Source: Trichobilharzia regenti (Eukaryota > Platyhelminthes > Trematoda > Strigeidida > Schistosomatidae). Taken from it: DNA of 64,000 nucleotides. Every line of letters starts with the position of its first letter. Positions within the stretch are counted from its first letter, which is position 1. A program made the position numbers and the translations under genes. Positions 1-11,521 of this stretch are shown here, piece after piece. The notes under the pieces were generated by a model. That model did no database searches. It saw only the letters and a program-made list of their open reading frames with translations, and was not told the DNA's origin. The DNA is taken from positions 133,343,632 to 133,407,631 of the forward strand of contig OX235270.1 of NCBI GenBank assembly GCA_944472135.2, given 5' to 3'.

Positions 1-2446
1 CTACGGTTCAACATATATATATATATATATGGAGAGATAGACTGCAAGTATGCACAGCACTAGTTCAACTCCTATTCACATTATTAACCTGGAGGAGAAT
101 GTGTGATGTCTTGCATGTAATTCGCTATTACACGTTTTCTTCAGTATAGTAATATGAATCATAATAGTGTTATAATTTATCATCTATGTATGACATAATC
201 CGATAAACAACAAAGAAAATAAGTATGTTTTAGAAAGAGGTGGTGAGGGGGAGGGGAGAAGGAGTAAACATTTATAATGCATTTAATTGCAGAGAAGAAC
301 AAAAACAGCCACTCTAAATTTGTCAGTAAAATCTTCATATTCAGCATTCGTTCATGCCGTCAGATGATAACACATTTAAAAAGACATACCGAACATTTGT
401 TATTTGGAGAGAGAGAGAAAAACAGAAAAAAAAACGGTTACAGAGAAGAAACAAAAGGGTTGTTTTTCACAAAGACATCAACATTCGTGCATATATATAT
501 ATATATATATACATATAATAATGGGGTTGAGAGAGCACCGGAACTATATCCAGTCGACGGTCAAATTATGATGATATGAAAATTATGTAACACAAACAAA
601 TAGGGATTAGAAACATAATAATAAGCAAAATTGACAAGAATTTTGGACAAAAGAAAGCATAATTGGATAAGGAATTATCGAGAAGACTGATTGATTGTAT
701 GTGACAACGAACATTGAGCATTTTTACTATTGTATACATGCGTTGACAGGAATTTCTGCATCGTTAGTGCATCACCTCTCCTGCCAGATATCTTGGCCTC
801 AATCTTTGTCAATAGTTTAATCGGATGTTGTATAAGGACTTTGAAGGATATCTCAAATGGTACTGGGTGTTTAGTAGATGTTCTCTTACCAAGTTATAAA
901 CACGCCTACATTCCCCTTTAGTTAGCCTAGCCGTATAGTGTCCCGGATTGTATGCAGGGTACAGTCAATGTACTCAGCTCGGTGTATGTGTGTTTGATGT
1001 AACCCAATGCAACAGCTTGTCTTTCATGTGCTGCTGACCTATGATCAAATGCGTATATCCCACAATTTGTTATTTAAACAAAAGGCAAAATAATCAAATG
1101 ATCACAAGTGTTTTCTACCATTCTCGTCAGCTGAACTATCAGTTAAACAGCTGGTGTGTGCTCTGGCATAATAAATATTAGTTTGGGGGCAAGTACTGCT
1201 GAAAAGTCTCAAAATAGAGACTAAAACAAATATCCGGTGCTCCGTGGTGGCTTTTAGTGAATCATACAAGAAAACTTTTAATTGAGAAGTATCACTCTCC
1301 AGTTCCAGGATGGGTATTCTAAGATTTCCATGAAAAGTTGTGACCAGTGATGTTAAGGTGGTTGAAGTAGATAGACACTCATCGGTGACATTGGTTAGAG
1401 CTGCACAGAAACTACCACTTGTATGATTGACAAAGTCTTCAACTTGGGACTTTGCAGCAATTCAAATGTCCACGTTTCACATACCACTTAAAGGTAGAGA
1501 AAAAGTCTCCAAAGGAAAGAAAACATGTTAGAAAAAGAATAAACACATGGAAGAGAATGAAAATTTGATGCATCCTAGCAGGTGAAAAGCTGATTGGAAG
1601 TGGCGACACCGAAGATAGTAAAGCCGGTAAAAGTTAAACACGAAAGTCTAGGTATAAAATTAAAATCAAAAGGAACACGTCGCTGGAACTGTAGTTGTAT
1701 TCTGTAATAATTTGTGCAAAAGCTTCTATACTGCCTGGGTACCCAGACTGAAGCAGATAGTTGTCTTAAGAGATCACCCCTCAAGTCTTTGATTTGTACC
1801 CTGATCCACAAGGCATCGCAACAGTTTCAGGAGCTGCGTCCCCAAAACAGGTTTATACACCATTTGATCCTTTCGGATACTGCAGCCTATGTATACCATA
1901 GGTTTGGAATCAAGCTTTCCTGGATAGATTTGGATGTTCACCAGTCCGGTTGTAAGTGCCAGACGTTATCCTATGGCGTGAAGGCAGTGAACAGGGAATA
2001 CCTGACAGAAACTATGGACGTGTGGTCACATGAAAACATTTGTAGAGGAAGTCGGAAGTCTGTCCGCTCTGAGCCTTACCAGGCAGTTTGGCAATTTGTT
2101 CCTCTCTGCCTGTACAACAAGCTCCCCCCTGTTCATGGAAACTGGGTTTTTTCAGTCGAGTGTATTTGAGTTACACATGTAGTTTCGGATATGATTCCCG
2201 GGTGACAGACTGCTAAACCTCACCTAACCGTTGTTAGGCCAGGTAGAAAGGGAAGGTTGAGCTTGAGGCTAGCAACTCCATTCTCTAAAATTCAGATAGC
2301 ATTACTTCTATTGAAACTTCAAGTCCTGAAGATATTCAGTGCGCAATAAGTGAATGAATGTTTATCTGCGTCTTTGCATTAATGTTTGTATGGTTTTGAC
2401 GCACTTTTGTTGTCATTATTATTATTTTTCCAATAACCAATTATAG
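1..2446. other. Non-coding stretch, no gene recognised
   Basis: This stretch upstream of the first supported exon contains a (TA)n tract at about 13-30, another at about 488-512, and low-complexity AT-rich DNA. A plus-strand open frame at 1714-2169 (151 codons) has no motif I recognise and no splice or codon evidence in its favour. Positions 2233-2335 carry a decayed LINE/SINE piece listed separately. If the exon at 2447 belongs to a longer gene, most of this is probably intron. Confidence 0.5.
2233..2335 (+). mobile_element. Decayed RTE 5'UTR / SINE-2 body fragment
   Basis: The run includes the words GGTTGAGCTTGAGGCTAGCA and GAAACTTCAAG. They match the middle of the SINE-2 elements (for example minus strand 29110-29347) and the 5' region of the RTE element at 35690-38938. 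The tRNA-like head is not recognisable, so it could come from either parent. Confidence 0.5.
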
Positions 2447-2602
2447 GAACACCTTCAGTTGGGAGCAGAACAAGCTGTTCTACGTGCTCAAACACGTGGG
2501 GCTTTAGCAGTTGCCAATCAATCGAAACCCTATTCATTTTGTTCCATATTATCTTATAACGATTTAACATATATACCACCAGTCGGAAAAGAAGATAATC
2601 GG
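2447..2602 (+). CDS. Internal exon of a partial gene (C-terminal region), gene 1
   Basis: The exon is bounded by a pyrimidine-containing acceptor ending TTATAG and a canonical donor GTAAGT. It is 156 bases, exactly 52 codons, open in the frame that begins E-H-L-Q-L-G and ends G-K-E-D-N-R. It joins in phase 0 to the exon at 6138. The peptide is rich in Ala, Gln and Tyr with no domain I can name. Upstream exons are not recognised in this window. The splice calls rest on sequence signals and shared phase; I have no transcript evidence. Confidence 0.6.
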
Positions 2603-3369
2603 GTAAGTATTCTTCAAGCCTAAAATGTCTGTTTATTTTTCATTTGTGAATAAAGTGCACTATCACAGTGATTATGAGAACGTCAACAGGTGATAAATAA
2701 TGGGTTGAATAACATTAGTTAAATATACTCTTTGGATTTTTATGTAGATTTCGTTACGAACCAACAAATCAGTTGGATAATCATTGAAAGCCCTCAGGGG
2801 GAGCATTGGACAACTGTTCCGCCCCTACTTAAAACGCTTCAGGAGTGCGCACCCATGAACACAGAGATAGAACCTTGGATCTTAAACAACTTGTGCGAAA
2901 ACGCAAATGCTCCATGAATTCCAGTATCGATAAATTTTTGGTATAGGTCTATAGCGAACCAATCGTTCTCAGTGAGGATCCACTTCACATCTGATATGTT
3001 AGAACCCACTGACAACGAATTCTCATTACTACTTTAGGGTATACACCCAGTAGTAGTAGTAGTAGTAGTAGTAGGCAATATAATTGGGATTATGCGTTTT
3101 GTTGGTGATGGTGTTTGGCTTTCAGTGATTCTCTAACTGATTTGTTGGATCGTGACGAAGTCTACTTTAAAATCAATATAAATCTCTACAGAAACCTTAT
3201 AATCAAAATAACACTGTGGTTAGATGTTGAATTGAATAATCTTGTTTTTTGACTCAATAGTTATTTATGCTATAAGGCAGATGATATAGTCGCACTGTTT
3301 ATTATTTACTTTTAATGGAGACTTCTGAAAATACCTTGACCACAAATCTGCTAGTGTGTTTGGCAACAT

Positions 3370-3750
3370 ATAGAGGAGATTTGTAGCCTAGATGGATGGT
3401 TTTCATCTGGTTGATTTTAATCCCTAAGCTTTCATTATTCTTTTAGATAACATCTTCAACGTTGGCTGTAATATGACATAAAGCTGTTTGAATTCCCCAA
3501 TAAACGATGATATAATTGTCCCTCCTGACAATTGTTGTCGTGATTAGTTGGTCAATTTACATCTCTAGTGATCATTTTTATTCACTTGGAATTTGAACTT
3601 TCTTGTCGTGTGATTTATGTTTTTTTCTATCAGTTCGTAAATTTGGTCTATAGTTATGTGTTTGTTAGTCGCTGAGTATTCATTTGAGTGCCAGGCTTTT
3701 AGAAATTCCCTGATTGCATTTTTAGTGTTTCCTCTGTTTAAATGGTGAGG
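3370..3750 (-). mobile_element. Penelope-like element fragment, decayed
   Basis: It aligns by eye with the better-preserved minus-strand Penelope piece at 5031-5990. Both contain the word GACATCTTCA or ACATCTTCAACG after AAGCTTTCAT, and both share the downstream pattern of TTCTAAAAATTCCCT and CAGTTCGTAAATTTGGTCTA-like words. No open frame survives. It covers the segment downstream of the GIY-YIG domain and the element's 3' region. Confidence 0.55.
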
Positions 3751-3861
3751 TGAAACCTGACAATTGAAATTACTTAGTGATATATTTTAACAATAAAGTA
3801 CATAACTGATCATACAAAAAGGCAAACATGACACTATAATTGATATAAGAATAAAACTTGT

Positions 3862-4745
3862 GCACTGTGGTAGAGTGTAATTCCATTATGGGTAAATTTT
3901 GTTTTGATAAAGTCTCACAGTGTTATACAGTAATGTTTACTGATGACGTTTCAAGCACAATTTATTACAGCTCATAATCATATCAAGATAATCACACGAC
4001 TTCCTAACTTCATTTATATAGTTCCATTATTTTTCACTTCAGTTGATTGGTAGTAATATTTTCCATATTTCCGGTATGGGTGATGACTTATTCCTATTGC
4101 ATGTGTTGTGTGTAGACTCGATGAAGAAGGATTCAGTAATCAATATCTCTCTCTCCATCTACCTAGATTACTTTTTAGAATTTTAATCCTATCCCAGCCT
4201 ATTGTGTGGTTGTGTGTTAATGCATGCAGTGTAATGTAGTGCTGAGCTTTTTTCTAGATTACTTATCTTCTCGGGGTCAACCATTGTCAGAGCATAAGAA
4301 TTTAGCTAAGGTAAGAATGGTTGACCCCGAGAAGATAAGTAATTTAGAAAAAAGCTCAGCAATTGCAATGCATGCGCTAACACACAACCACACAATAGGG
4401 TGGGAGAGGGTTAAAATTCTAAAAAGTAATCTAGGTAGGTGGAGAGAGAGGTTGATTACTGAATCCTTGTTCATCGAGTCTACACCCAACACATGCAATA
4501 GGAATGACTCGTCACTCATACCTGAAATATGGAAAATACTATTACCAATCAAATCAAGTGAAAATCAAGAGAAAAACAATGGAACTATATAAATGAATTT
4601 AGGAAGTCGTGTGATTACCTTGATATGATTATGAGCTGTAATAAATTGTGCTCGAAATGTCATCAGTAAACATTACTGTATAACACTGTGAGACTTTATC
4701 AAAACAAAATTTACCCATAATGGAATGGCACTATAATACCACCAA
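3862..4745. mobile_element. Penelope-like foldback (inverted pair of element 3' ends)
   Basis: The arms 3862-4285 and 4316-4745 are reverse complements with scattered mismatches, separated by about 30 bases. The right half (plus strand from about 4288) is open to about 4590 and reads through the end of a GIY-YIG endonuclease domain. It shows S-E-H-K-N-L-A-K, then the conserved tail H-A-L-T-H-N-H and T-C-N-R-N-D. The left arm is the same region in reverse. A 5'-truncated copy with an inverted copy of its own end is typical of Penelope-like retroelements, and a related arrangement sits at 17594-18516. The family resembles schistosome Cercyon-type elements; I infer this from motif, not from alignment. 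Confidence 0.75.
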
Positions 4746-5030
4746 GCAGAATGCCATAAAACTATCACTGGCTCAAACAATAGTCAAAAGAATAAGCAGT
4801 GATAAGAATAATACTTTTCTATCATGGAACCTGGCATAGAAGTTCACCAGTCCAAGTTGTCACACTTCCTATTCCACACTAAGGTGAAGAAGACGAGAGA
4901 AAGAGAGAAAAGAAAAGAAATTTAAAAGGACTATATAATAGGCAGAAATGTGAGGGAGAAAGAATAGTAACATCGAAAATATGGTGGTTTAATTGATATT
5001 GGAGATCACAGAGAGTTTTGATGTGGTTGT

Positions 5031-5990
5031 GTTCTCTGAGCTGGATGGTTAATTTGCGAAGCTTTCATCACCCTACTGGGTGACATCTTCAGCGCATACT
5101 TCAATTTGAACTGAGCTTTTAGATTTCTCCACGAGTTTATTAATCATCTCTCCTGTTGACCTTGGACGTGATTGGTTGTTTTTGTGTGTTTTCACATCTG
5201 CTTGGTTACTTGTATTGGAACTGACTGTTTCTTTGATTTAAACTTTGACCCTTTGTGTGTGAGGTTTCTTTTTTATCGGTTGATAAATTTTGTCTATCTC
5301 GATGTGTCTATTGATTGATGATTCACTGGAATGCCAAGCTTCTAAAAATTCCCTAGCATTCTTGTTATTTCCTTTGTCTAATATTTGAACGTTGTCCCAG
5401 TCGAATTGATGTCCGTGGTTGTCTGTGTGTAGTGAAATGAGGGAGTGGATATCATGTCTTTTGACGGCTAACTTATGTTCGTGGACACAAAGACGAAGGG
5501 GACGTCCACTTTGAACAATGTGGTGTTTTCCGCAGTTGTTACAATTTATTTTGTAGATGATGTTGGTTTTATCTTCTTTCGTCGTTGAGTCTTTTGGTTG
5601 ACATAGAATTGAGTGAAGCGACTTTCTTGGTTTGTGTACGACGTCAATTCCTAAAGGTTTGAAGAGTCTTGTAGTGATTTCTGAGATATCCTTTATGTAT
5701 GGTAAGTCGATTTTCTCTGTGCTTTCCTTGGTGGCTTTTGCTTTGATAGGTTGGCTTGGGGGTATATGTCTTTTGATGAAACTCCGTGGATATCCATTCT
5801 TTTGGAAGACGTACTTGAGATACTTTTCTGCAAGGAGTCCTTGCTCTCTTGAATAGTGTTTGTATGCAATTCCTTTTGTGTGTTATTGCGTTGTTGCTGT
5901 TGTAATTCAGTATTTGGTCTGTGTGAGTTGATTTCCTATAAACTTGAGTTTCTAATTCTCCTGCGGTTGTTCGCCTGTCCTGCAAGCCAT
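5031..5990 (-). mobile_element. Penelope-like element, C-terminal RT plus GIY-YIG region
   Basis: Reading the minus strand from 5985, an open frame of 113 codons carries V-Y-R-K-S-T-H-T-D, the usual start of the segment after the reverse transcriptase palm in Penelope-like elements. It continues through R-T-L-F-K-R-A to K-T-L-Q-T-F-R-N. After frame breaks, the following DNA encodes N-I-I-Y-K-I-N-C-N-N-C-G-K-H and S-G-R-P-L-R-L, a GIY-YIG endonuclease with its Tyr and Gly positions degraded (H-I-V in place of Y-I-G). The palm with its catalytic aspartates is absent. This is a truncated, non-autonomous copy inside the intron of gene 1. Confidence 0.75.
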
Positions 5991-6137
5991 CTCAGTCGAT
6001 TTTTCTTTCTACCTAACACTTCATGCATACTGTCAATATTGCTCACCATAGGTTTTTATCTAATAAATACTGCTACTGCTGCTGTATATCCTTCTACATA
6101 TATAATTCATTCTTTTTTGTTAATTTACTTAACATAG

Positions 6138-6224
6138 GAAGAAGAAACTGTTCGTGGTCGTTTCACACCGGGTACATTTATCGGTTGGCTTCATGATATA
6201 ATTGATACATATCAAAGCGAAAAG
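6138..6224 (+). CDS. Internal exon of gene 1
   Basis: The exon has a T-rich acceptor ending AACATAG and a donor beginning GTAAAA. It is 87 bases, 29 codons, phase 0 on both sides. It encodes E-E-E-T-V-R-G-R-F-T-P-G-T-F-I-G-W-L-H-D and then I-I-D-T-Y-Q-S-E-K, a compact helical-looking segment. The frame joins cleanly to both neighbouring exons. The tryptophan-rich conserved look suggests real coding sequence; the family is not identified with certainty. Confidence 0.65.
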
Positions 6225-6309
6225 GTAAAAATTAACGTCTGCATACCCTTCCATAGTACTTACTTTCTGCTGTCCCTACCGATAGCTTCTACCTAGTTCT
6301 GGTAGTCAG

Positions 6310-6790
6310 GCTTACATATCGCTATGACCCAAAAAGCTACACTGGCTGGAGCTAATTTTCTTGCGTGTCCTACCATGGCAGAAAGGCTGTTAGGATAGCG
6401 ATTAGACTAAAAGCAGTTACCCTAATAGTGTAAGATGTGTACACTATTCTGGAGATATGTGAGCGAAGTTGTCCTCCTGAGGAATCGCGAATGTAACAGT
6501 AGTAAGGTCTGTTTCCCTCAGATGACCAACATGCCAGCCAGCTATGCTTGCCTCTCCACTCTACAGATATGGGTTAGGAAAGGTTGACCCGAAAAACTGT
6601 ACATCCCGACTCACACTACGATAGCCTGTAACCGGTGGTAAGTTCTTAATGCGAACAGAACTCTGTGCGTGGCCTACCTCAAGCAGACGTCCCTCAGGCT
6701 CTGAGGGCACGCAGCAGTAATTCTCCTTCCATTTCAGATATCCTAAAATAAATCAACTTCCACGGTGTGGACAACGGGGGAGTAGCAGCC
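6310..6790 (+). repeat. Interspersed repeat related to the 18.9-19.24 kb insertion
   Basis: The segment CCTCAAGCAG...CGTCCCTCAGGCTCTGAGG, followed later by AACTTCCACGGTG, parallels CCTCAAGCAG...TTGTCCCCTGGACTCTGCGG and AACTTCCACGCTG in the insertion at 18908-19246. GC content is higher than in the flanks. No open frame and no certain ends are visible, so the coordinates are approximate. It may be a SINE or a 3' piece of a larger element. Confidence 0.4.
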
Positions 6791-7749
6791 ACTCACCCAC
6801 CCACACACTCTGTTTTGTTATAATTTGATTAAGAGTTTAACTCTGTTGTCCGATTGTGATGTAAGCACTTTAAAATTATAGTTCTGATGTGTTTTCAGTC
6901 TAGCACATTTATTACTCACTGAAAAATTCTCTACTGTGATCATAGTAATACGTTTATGGCATTTATGGCAGTGAAATTAAAAGACAATCTAGCGAACAGA
7001 ATTCTCTTCATCGATGAAGTTATCTTCAGTGACTGTACAATCGTATTAATTTTATTCGAATGGATTGCTGTCTGTCATTGAGTAGTAGGAGTGTGTGTGT
7101 GTGTGTATGTGACATGGCTTCTCGGATGACATGGTCTCTACAGATTAAAGAATCACGTAATAGTAGACCGACGCAACAGAAATTTTCATAAGAATGGCAA
7201 GCAAAAGTTAGTTGATTGTCCACTTGATAAGTGTGAAGAGAGGATGAGGAACATGCAAAACTGATGACAATGGTGAATTAATTACTAAAAATAGAAGCGA
7301 AATGTTAGGAAAGAGATTAAAACCATGGTAGTATAAGTTGACTGAGCAAATTGTGTCTGCACACAAAGTCCGGGGTTATATCAATGAGTCATTAGCGCCT
7401 CCGTCATACACAAAAATATACAAAACCTCAAACCCTTGTTCCGTCCTTCTTGACTTTGTAAGTCATTTTAAAGAGAACTCCTGTGGGAACTGTGCAGTCC
7501 AATTGTGCTAGTAATTTTCTTAACCCCTTCCCCCCGCCCTATTGAGTCATAGAAAAGAAAACACATTCAGCAAAGAGTTACTCTTTTCAGCGATTAAATT
7601 GAATAACGTAATATAATTGTAACGGGGTTAAGTAGAATTCAACCACCATTCAAACGAGAGTCAAGTTAACAACGTTGGTAGTGAGGGGGGGGTTAGAAAT
7701 TTAATAAGGTGTGAAGGAAGACAACAATACGTATTAAGACAGATAATGT

Positions 7750-8130
7750 CCACTGTGTGTTTAGTGGCTGGAAAAGCTTCTTTTGTATGCAGAGTTCAAG
7801 ATTTAACATGTGAATTGCCATTGCTTCTGCTGTTTTTGATTCCTTCTCTTCTACCAAGATTCCTGTGTATTCTCTAGACTACTCTGTGGGTTAGCTTAGT
7901 AGTGTCCAGGTTCGATCGGGTGTTGTTCTAGGATAGAGTTGAGGTGAGACGGAGAAATCTTTTTTCTTCTTTATAAAGTCATGATGGTGATAAGTGTTCA
8001 CGGATTCGTTTGGATCTCGAACTCTGGGTACACCTGGTGGCATATTTGACTTCACATGAGCACAAGTGAATTGATAGATGCACATTGATGTGACCGGCAT
8101 TTTCTTGCATTGTCCCCTTGATAACCTTCT
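7750..8130 (-). mobile_element. Penelope-like GIY-YIG remnant
   Basis: On the minus strand an open frame begins at 8136 and includes M-C-I-Y-Q-F-T-C-A-H, the recognisable start of the GIY-YIG domain as seen in the copies at 15605-15915 and 9375-9470. The Y-I-G core that should follow is replaced by unrelated residues. Farther on, DNA at about 7810-7850 encodes the element's A-I-A tail motif found in the other copies. It is degenerate and incomplete. Confidence 0.55.
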
Positions 8131-8356
8131 TATCAACTGGAGTTATTTACTTCTCTCCTTTTAGGATTTTCACACTGAAGCATATGAAATCAGTAAGAGG
8201 AGAGAGAGAGATTAGAATAAGTCATTCAGGGAAGATGAAAGTTTCACTTACCTCACTTTTCTGTGTAGAACTGCTCTATAATGAGTGTATATATATATAA
8301 TCTTCAATGATTCCTTTGTTTCTCATCGTATCTTATATCTGTATATATTTATTCAG

Positions 8357-8722
8357 AAAAAACTGTTATGTCGTCAGCTTCATGAAGCAGAATCCCTGAT
8401 GATGGTGCAAAAACTTGACTGGGAGATGAAAGCGCGTGAAACACTGGCCAATGTGGATTGTATCGGTTTAGATGTATTCAAAGATATTCCAGGAAGTTGT
8501 GTACCAATGATTCCAGTGCCGAATGATTTTCCACTATTCGCTCGTGATCCAGTGCATCGACCAACTTCTATGACAATGACGAGTAATAATAATAACACTG
8601 GTGGTGGTGGTAATCCGATTCCTGCAACAACAACTAGCACTGTGATGAATAGCATCTCTGCGCCTGCCATAAAGACAACAGCGCCAACTAACACTGTCAG
8701 TAGCACAACATCCAACCCATAA
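8357..8722 (+). CDS. 3'-terminal coding exon of gene 1
   Basis: It follows an acceptor ending ATTCAG and runs 121 codons to TAA. The first ~65 residues look like conserved sequence: K-K-L-L-C-R-Q-L-H-E-A-E-S-L-M-M-V-Q-K-L, then D-W-E-M-K-A-R-E-T, and later V-P-M-I-P-V-P-N-D-F. The last ~50 residues are low-complexity Thr, Asn, Ser and Gly. The H-E-A-E-S-L...V-Q-K-x-D-W-E pattern followed by V-P-M loosely recalls the C-terminal region of animal ANKRD11/12-type ankyrin proteins. That is a memory-level resemblance, unverified, so I give no symbol. Phase-0 joins to the exons at 2447 and 6138 support one gene. Confidence 0.65.
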   Translation, partial: KKLLCRQLHEAESLMMVQKLDWEMKARETLANVDCIGLDVFKDIPGSCVPMIPVPNDFPLFARDPVHRPTSMTMTSNNNNTGGGGNPIPATTTSTVMNSISAPAIKTTAPTNTVSSTTSNP

Positions 8723-8957
8723 ACTGTAAACAATGAAATAATAATCAGTCAAACAGAATTGTGCATTTTCCACGTATATTTCTGTCTCTATGTGTGTTCA
8801 TAGATGTGTACATATGTATATAATTATGTGTATTTGATTATCTATCAGTATTATTGGTTGTATAACCAATTATTTTAAAGGACTGAGTTTAACGAACAAA
8901 GAGTTTTTTTTCCCGTAAGTTCTCCATTATGTTCCACACACTTGTATGACCAAAATT

Positions 8958-8963
8958 AATAAA
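8958..8963 (+). terminator. Likely polyadenylation signal of gene 1
   Basis: An AATAAA hexamer sits 236 bases after the stop codon of the 8357-8722 exon, in AT-rich DNA with no competing canonical hexamer between. This gives a 3' UTR of about 250-270 bases. The inference rests on motif and position only. Confidence 0.5.
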
Positions 8964-8999
8964 CAATTATTGGTAGTAATAACATTGATGTTTTCTCTT

Positions 9000-9374
9000 T
9001 AATAACATTGAGTCAGTAGTATCGATAGATGATTACAATTCATTAACACAAACAACACTAAACTGATTGAACATCAAATAAATTAAGGAAATTAACACAG
9101 AATTTTTGAATTTACAAATTCCACAACAGGCCAGAGTAGCGATATCGGCTGGACCTGCTCCCTTGGCACACAGAGTTCCTGTTGCCGCAGACAGTCGTCT
9201 CTAATGTTTTTTGAGGCCTTTGATAATTTATTTGTTACCCGTTAAACCAATGGAGAAAGACCCTTCAACGGTAGCTGTGTTGGATGAGTTGGGTTTTTTT
9301 TTTATCGAACTGTTGGTGGTTTTTACAACACCTTTGTTTCGGATACACTGGTAGGTATTCCCAAGCACGTAAAG
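9000..9374. other. Intergenic, nothing recognised
   Basis: AT-rich DNA after gene 1, with a T8 tract near 9295. No open frame or repeat family was identified. Confidence 0.4.
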
Positions 9375-9470
9375 TTAAGTTCTTAGTGCAACGGCCAATG
9401 TAACTAGCTCCATAAGAACAGTTGAATTGATAAATGCATTCGGAGGTTCTTCAGTCTTCACTTTCAGATA
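9375..9470 (-). mobile_element. Penelope-like GIY-YIG domain fragment
   Basis: The minus strand encodes I-Y-Q-F-N-C-S-Y-G-A-S-Y-I-G-R-C, a well-preserved GIY-YIG nuclease core in the arrangement C-x2-C...Y-I-G-R-T typical of Penelope-like elements. The frame is lost on both sides. Minus-strand open frames at 9596-9811 and 9981-10229 lie upstream in the same orientation and could be remains of the same element, but I cannot recognise motifs in them. Confidence 0.65.
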
Positions 9471-9479
9471 CACAACTGG

Positions 9480-11520
9480 TTGTGTGGGAAATGGAAATAT
9501 AGGCTGTAGTTTACCAGTATTTAATCTTCTCTGAATCAGTTTCCTTAACTCACTATCTTTCTATTGTACTTGTATGTATAGATGCCTCTTGTTTGTCAGA
9601 GACAGAAGAATTCTTTTCTACACTCTTGGTCTGTGTGGACTGTTTTCAATTGACGTGCCGTATGCAACCTGAAGATCGTCTTCAATCGCCTCTTTTGATT
9701 ATATATGTTTTTAAGCTCAATATCTGCATCTACATAGTTGATGTGTATGCCTCTATGAAAATATCTTAGGCCAAGAGGAAAGTATCTCGAATTGTATTCT
9801 ATTTCATTCAATACTACTATAATTGGGAAAGTGTCTTTTAGGGGTCCGCCTGAAATTCGCCAGTTGCTGGCTTATTTTCAAAGCCTTTCCTTAGCTAAGT
9901 ATGCTTCTTCTCTGCTCGTTTTTTTCCTGTTGCTAGAGAGATGTGTTTCTTAAAAGGATATCCTTAGATCTTCCGGTAGCTCATCTACTGCATTTTGCCT
10001 GCGGGCGATATTCGCTCCATTCTCTTGTATGCAAACAGTTCATCTGCCTTAGTGCATATCGCTTCAACGTCTTCTGATTCGGATGAACTCTGCTTCGATG
10101 TAGAGATTTTAAAAGTAACAGTTTTAGTTTAGACGGTTGTGTGACATTTCCTCTTTGCACAGAATCTTCAGATAACATATTTATTGAAATTGGATCCTGT
10201 GACACATTGCTGTCTGACCTGATATGCACACCAGTCCATTATGATATTTCCTCTTTGTCTCTTTAGAGAAACGAACAACATTTTTTAAAATTTTCAATTA
10301 TAAAAAGTTCAGGAACAGTCCTTTCCCTCCCTCCCCCCCCCCGCCCCCACAATTATGCCCTTTCATTATGTTTAGAGGGAACTGGCGAATCAACACTTTA
10401 AGTACTCACGATAATAGATTATTCCACTACAGGTCATACTTGAATTGATTAAAACAAAGCAAATAGAAAAAATTGAATACAAAATAGGGATTTAAGTTTT
10501 TGGTAGTCCAGGCCACTGTGAAACCGCAATACCCTATGGATGTTCGGGGAATGCAATGCAAACTTAAGGATAAGTATTTGATTCGATGCAGTTATTAGTG
10601 AAATTCAATGTAGTTTCTGTTTCACGGAATTTAGCATTCCACTTCAGGGGCTCACTGAGAACATCCGACGCTACAGGCTACTCAGAACACCTTTAACTCT
10701 TATTTATTTACTGGATTTTTTGGCTTTATTCATCCACTTACAGGATGTAATCTTTATTTATTTATTTGATTAGTTTCTCATTGTAATCTGTTCGCTTATT
10801 TGAGTAGTATCAGGCACTAAGGTCATATTGGAACTTCTCTGTGAATTCTCATAACATCTTTATTATTTTTCTTGTTTTAGTGTCATTTACTGGTTTTATC
10901 TTCTACGTTTTTATTATGTAAGGAGATGAATTTTATTGTCTGCTAATTATCGATGATGCATCAATGATAACTTGGAATTTTGAAGTGTGTTTTTGATCTG
11001 TTTTCCTCTTGACTTGATGATTTCTTCTGATAAAGCTGTGTTTTCCCTCTAGTGATGGATAGCCTTTAAGCTGATCTTGCTATCGGCTTGCATACCTGTT
11101 ATGTTGCTGCTGCTGAGTGGTTAATAGTGGTTTTCCCCGTCGCCAAACTGTTATGTACTCATCGCCAAATTATTATTATGTACTGGTCGAGAATTTAATA
11201 GTCCTGACGCAAGAAAGACGGAAATCAGAAGACCACTAGGTTTGCGATGATACTTCTATTTTCCAAACACAAGGAGAATGCAAAAGTGGTATCACACCAA
11301 AAGTAGACACACAAGATTGTGTGAGCGAAATATATATGAATGTCCAGACAAGTGTGTGAACAAATCAATAGACAGTCTTAACATGAATGGCTAATTATAA
11401 TGGAGTGTCGATCCATATATACATAGCAAAATATAGCAGACATGTCAACAACCACACATACAATATGGATATATGTCACCAAGCAACGAACTGTCAACAA
11501 ACACTCATATTATATATAAT
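9480..11520. other. Intergenic, possible old element remains
   Basis: Two minus-strand open frames of 71 and 82 codons (9596-9811, 9981-10229) may be eroded Penelope sequence, but they show no diagnostic motif. A C-rich tract lies at about 10323-10348. From 10350 to 11520 I see nothing beyond AT-rich DNA. Confidence 0.35.
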
Positions 11521-11521
11521 T

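Larger units (their letters stand above)
2603..6137 (+). other. Intron of gene 1 containing Penelope-like debris
   Basis: A 3.5 kb intron between two phase-0 exons. Besides unique AT-rich DNA and a short (AGT)n tract near 3050-3074, it holds three Penelope-like pieces: about 3370-3750 (minus), the palindrome 3862-4745, and 5031-5990 (minus). Positions 2700-3360 and 4750-5030 show nothing else I recognise. Confidence 0.55.
6225..8356 (+). other. Intron of gene 1
   Basis: It contains an interspersed repeat at about 6310-6790, a (GT)n tract at about 7091-7109, and a Penelope-like remnant at 7750-8130 (minus). Positions 6800-7740 hold no feature I recognise. The acceptor before 8357 is a T-rich tract ending ATTCAG. 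Confidence 0.55.

Noticed and set aside
1714..2169. A 151-codon protein gene
   Set aside because: No recognisable domain, no splice or polyadenylation context, and adjoining sequence includes a decayed repeat; kept only as a remark in the non-coding entry.
8380..8773. Minus-strand open frames over the last exon of gene 1
   Set aside because: They lie opposite the low-complexity Thr/Asn/Ser codons and show no motif; shadows of the real exon.
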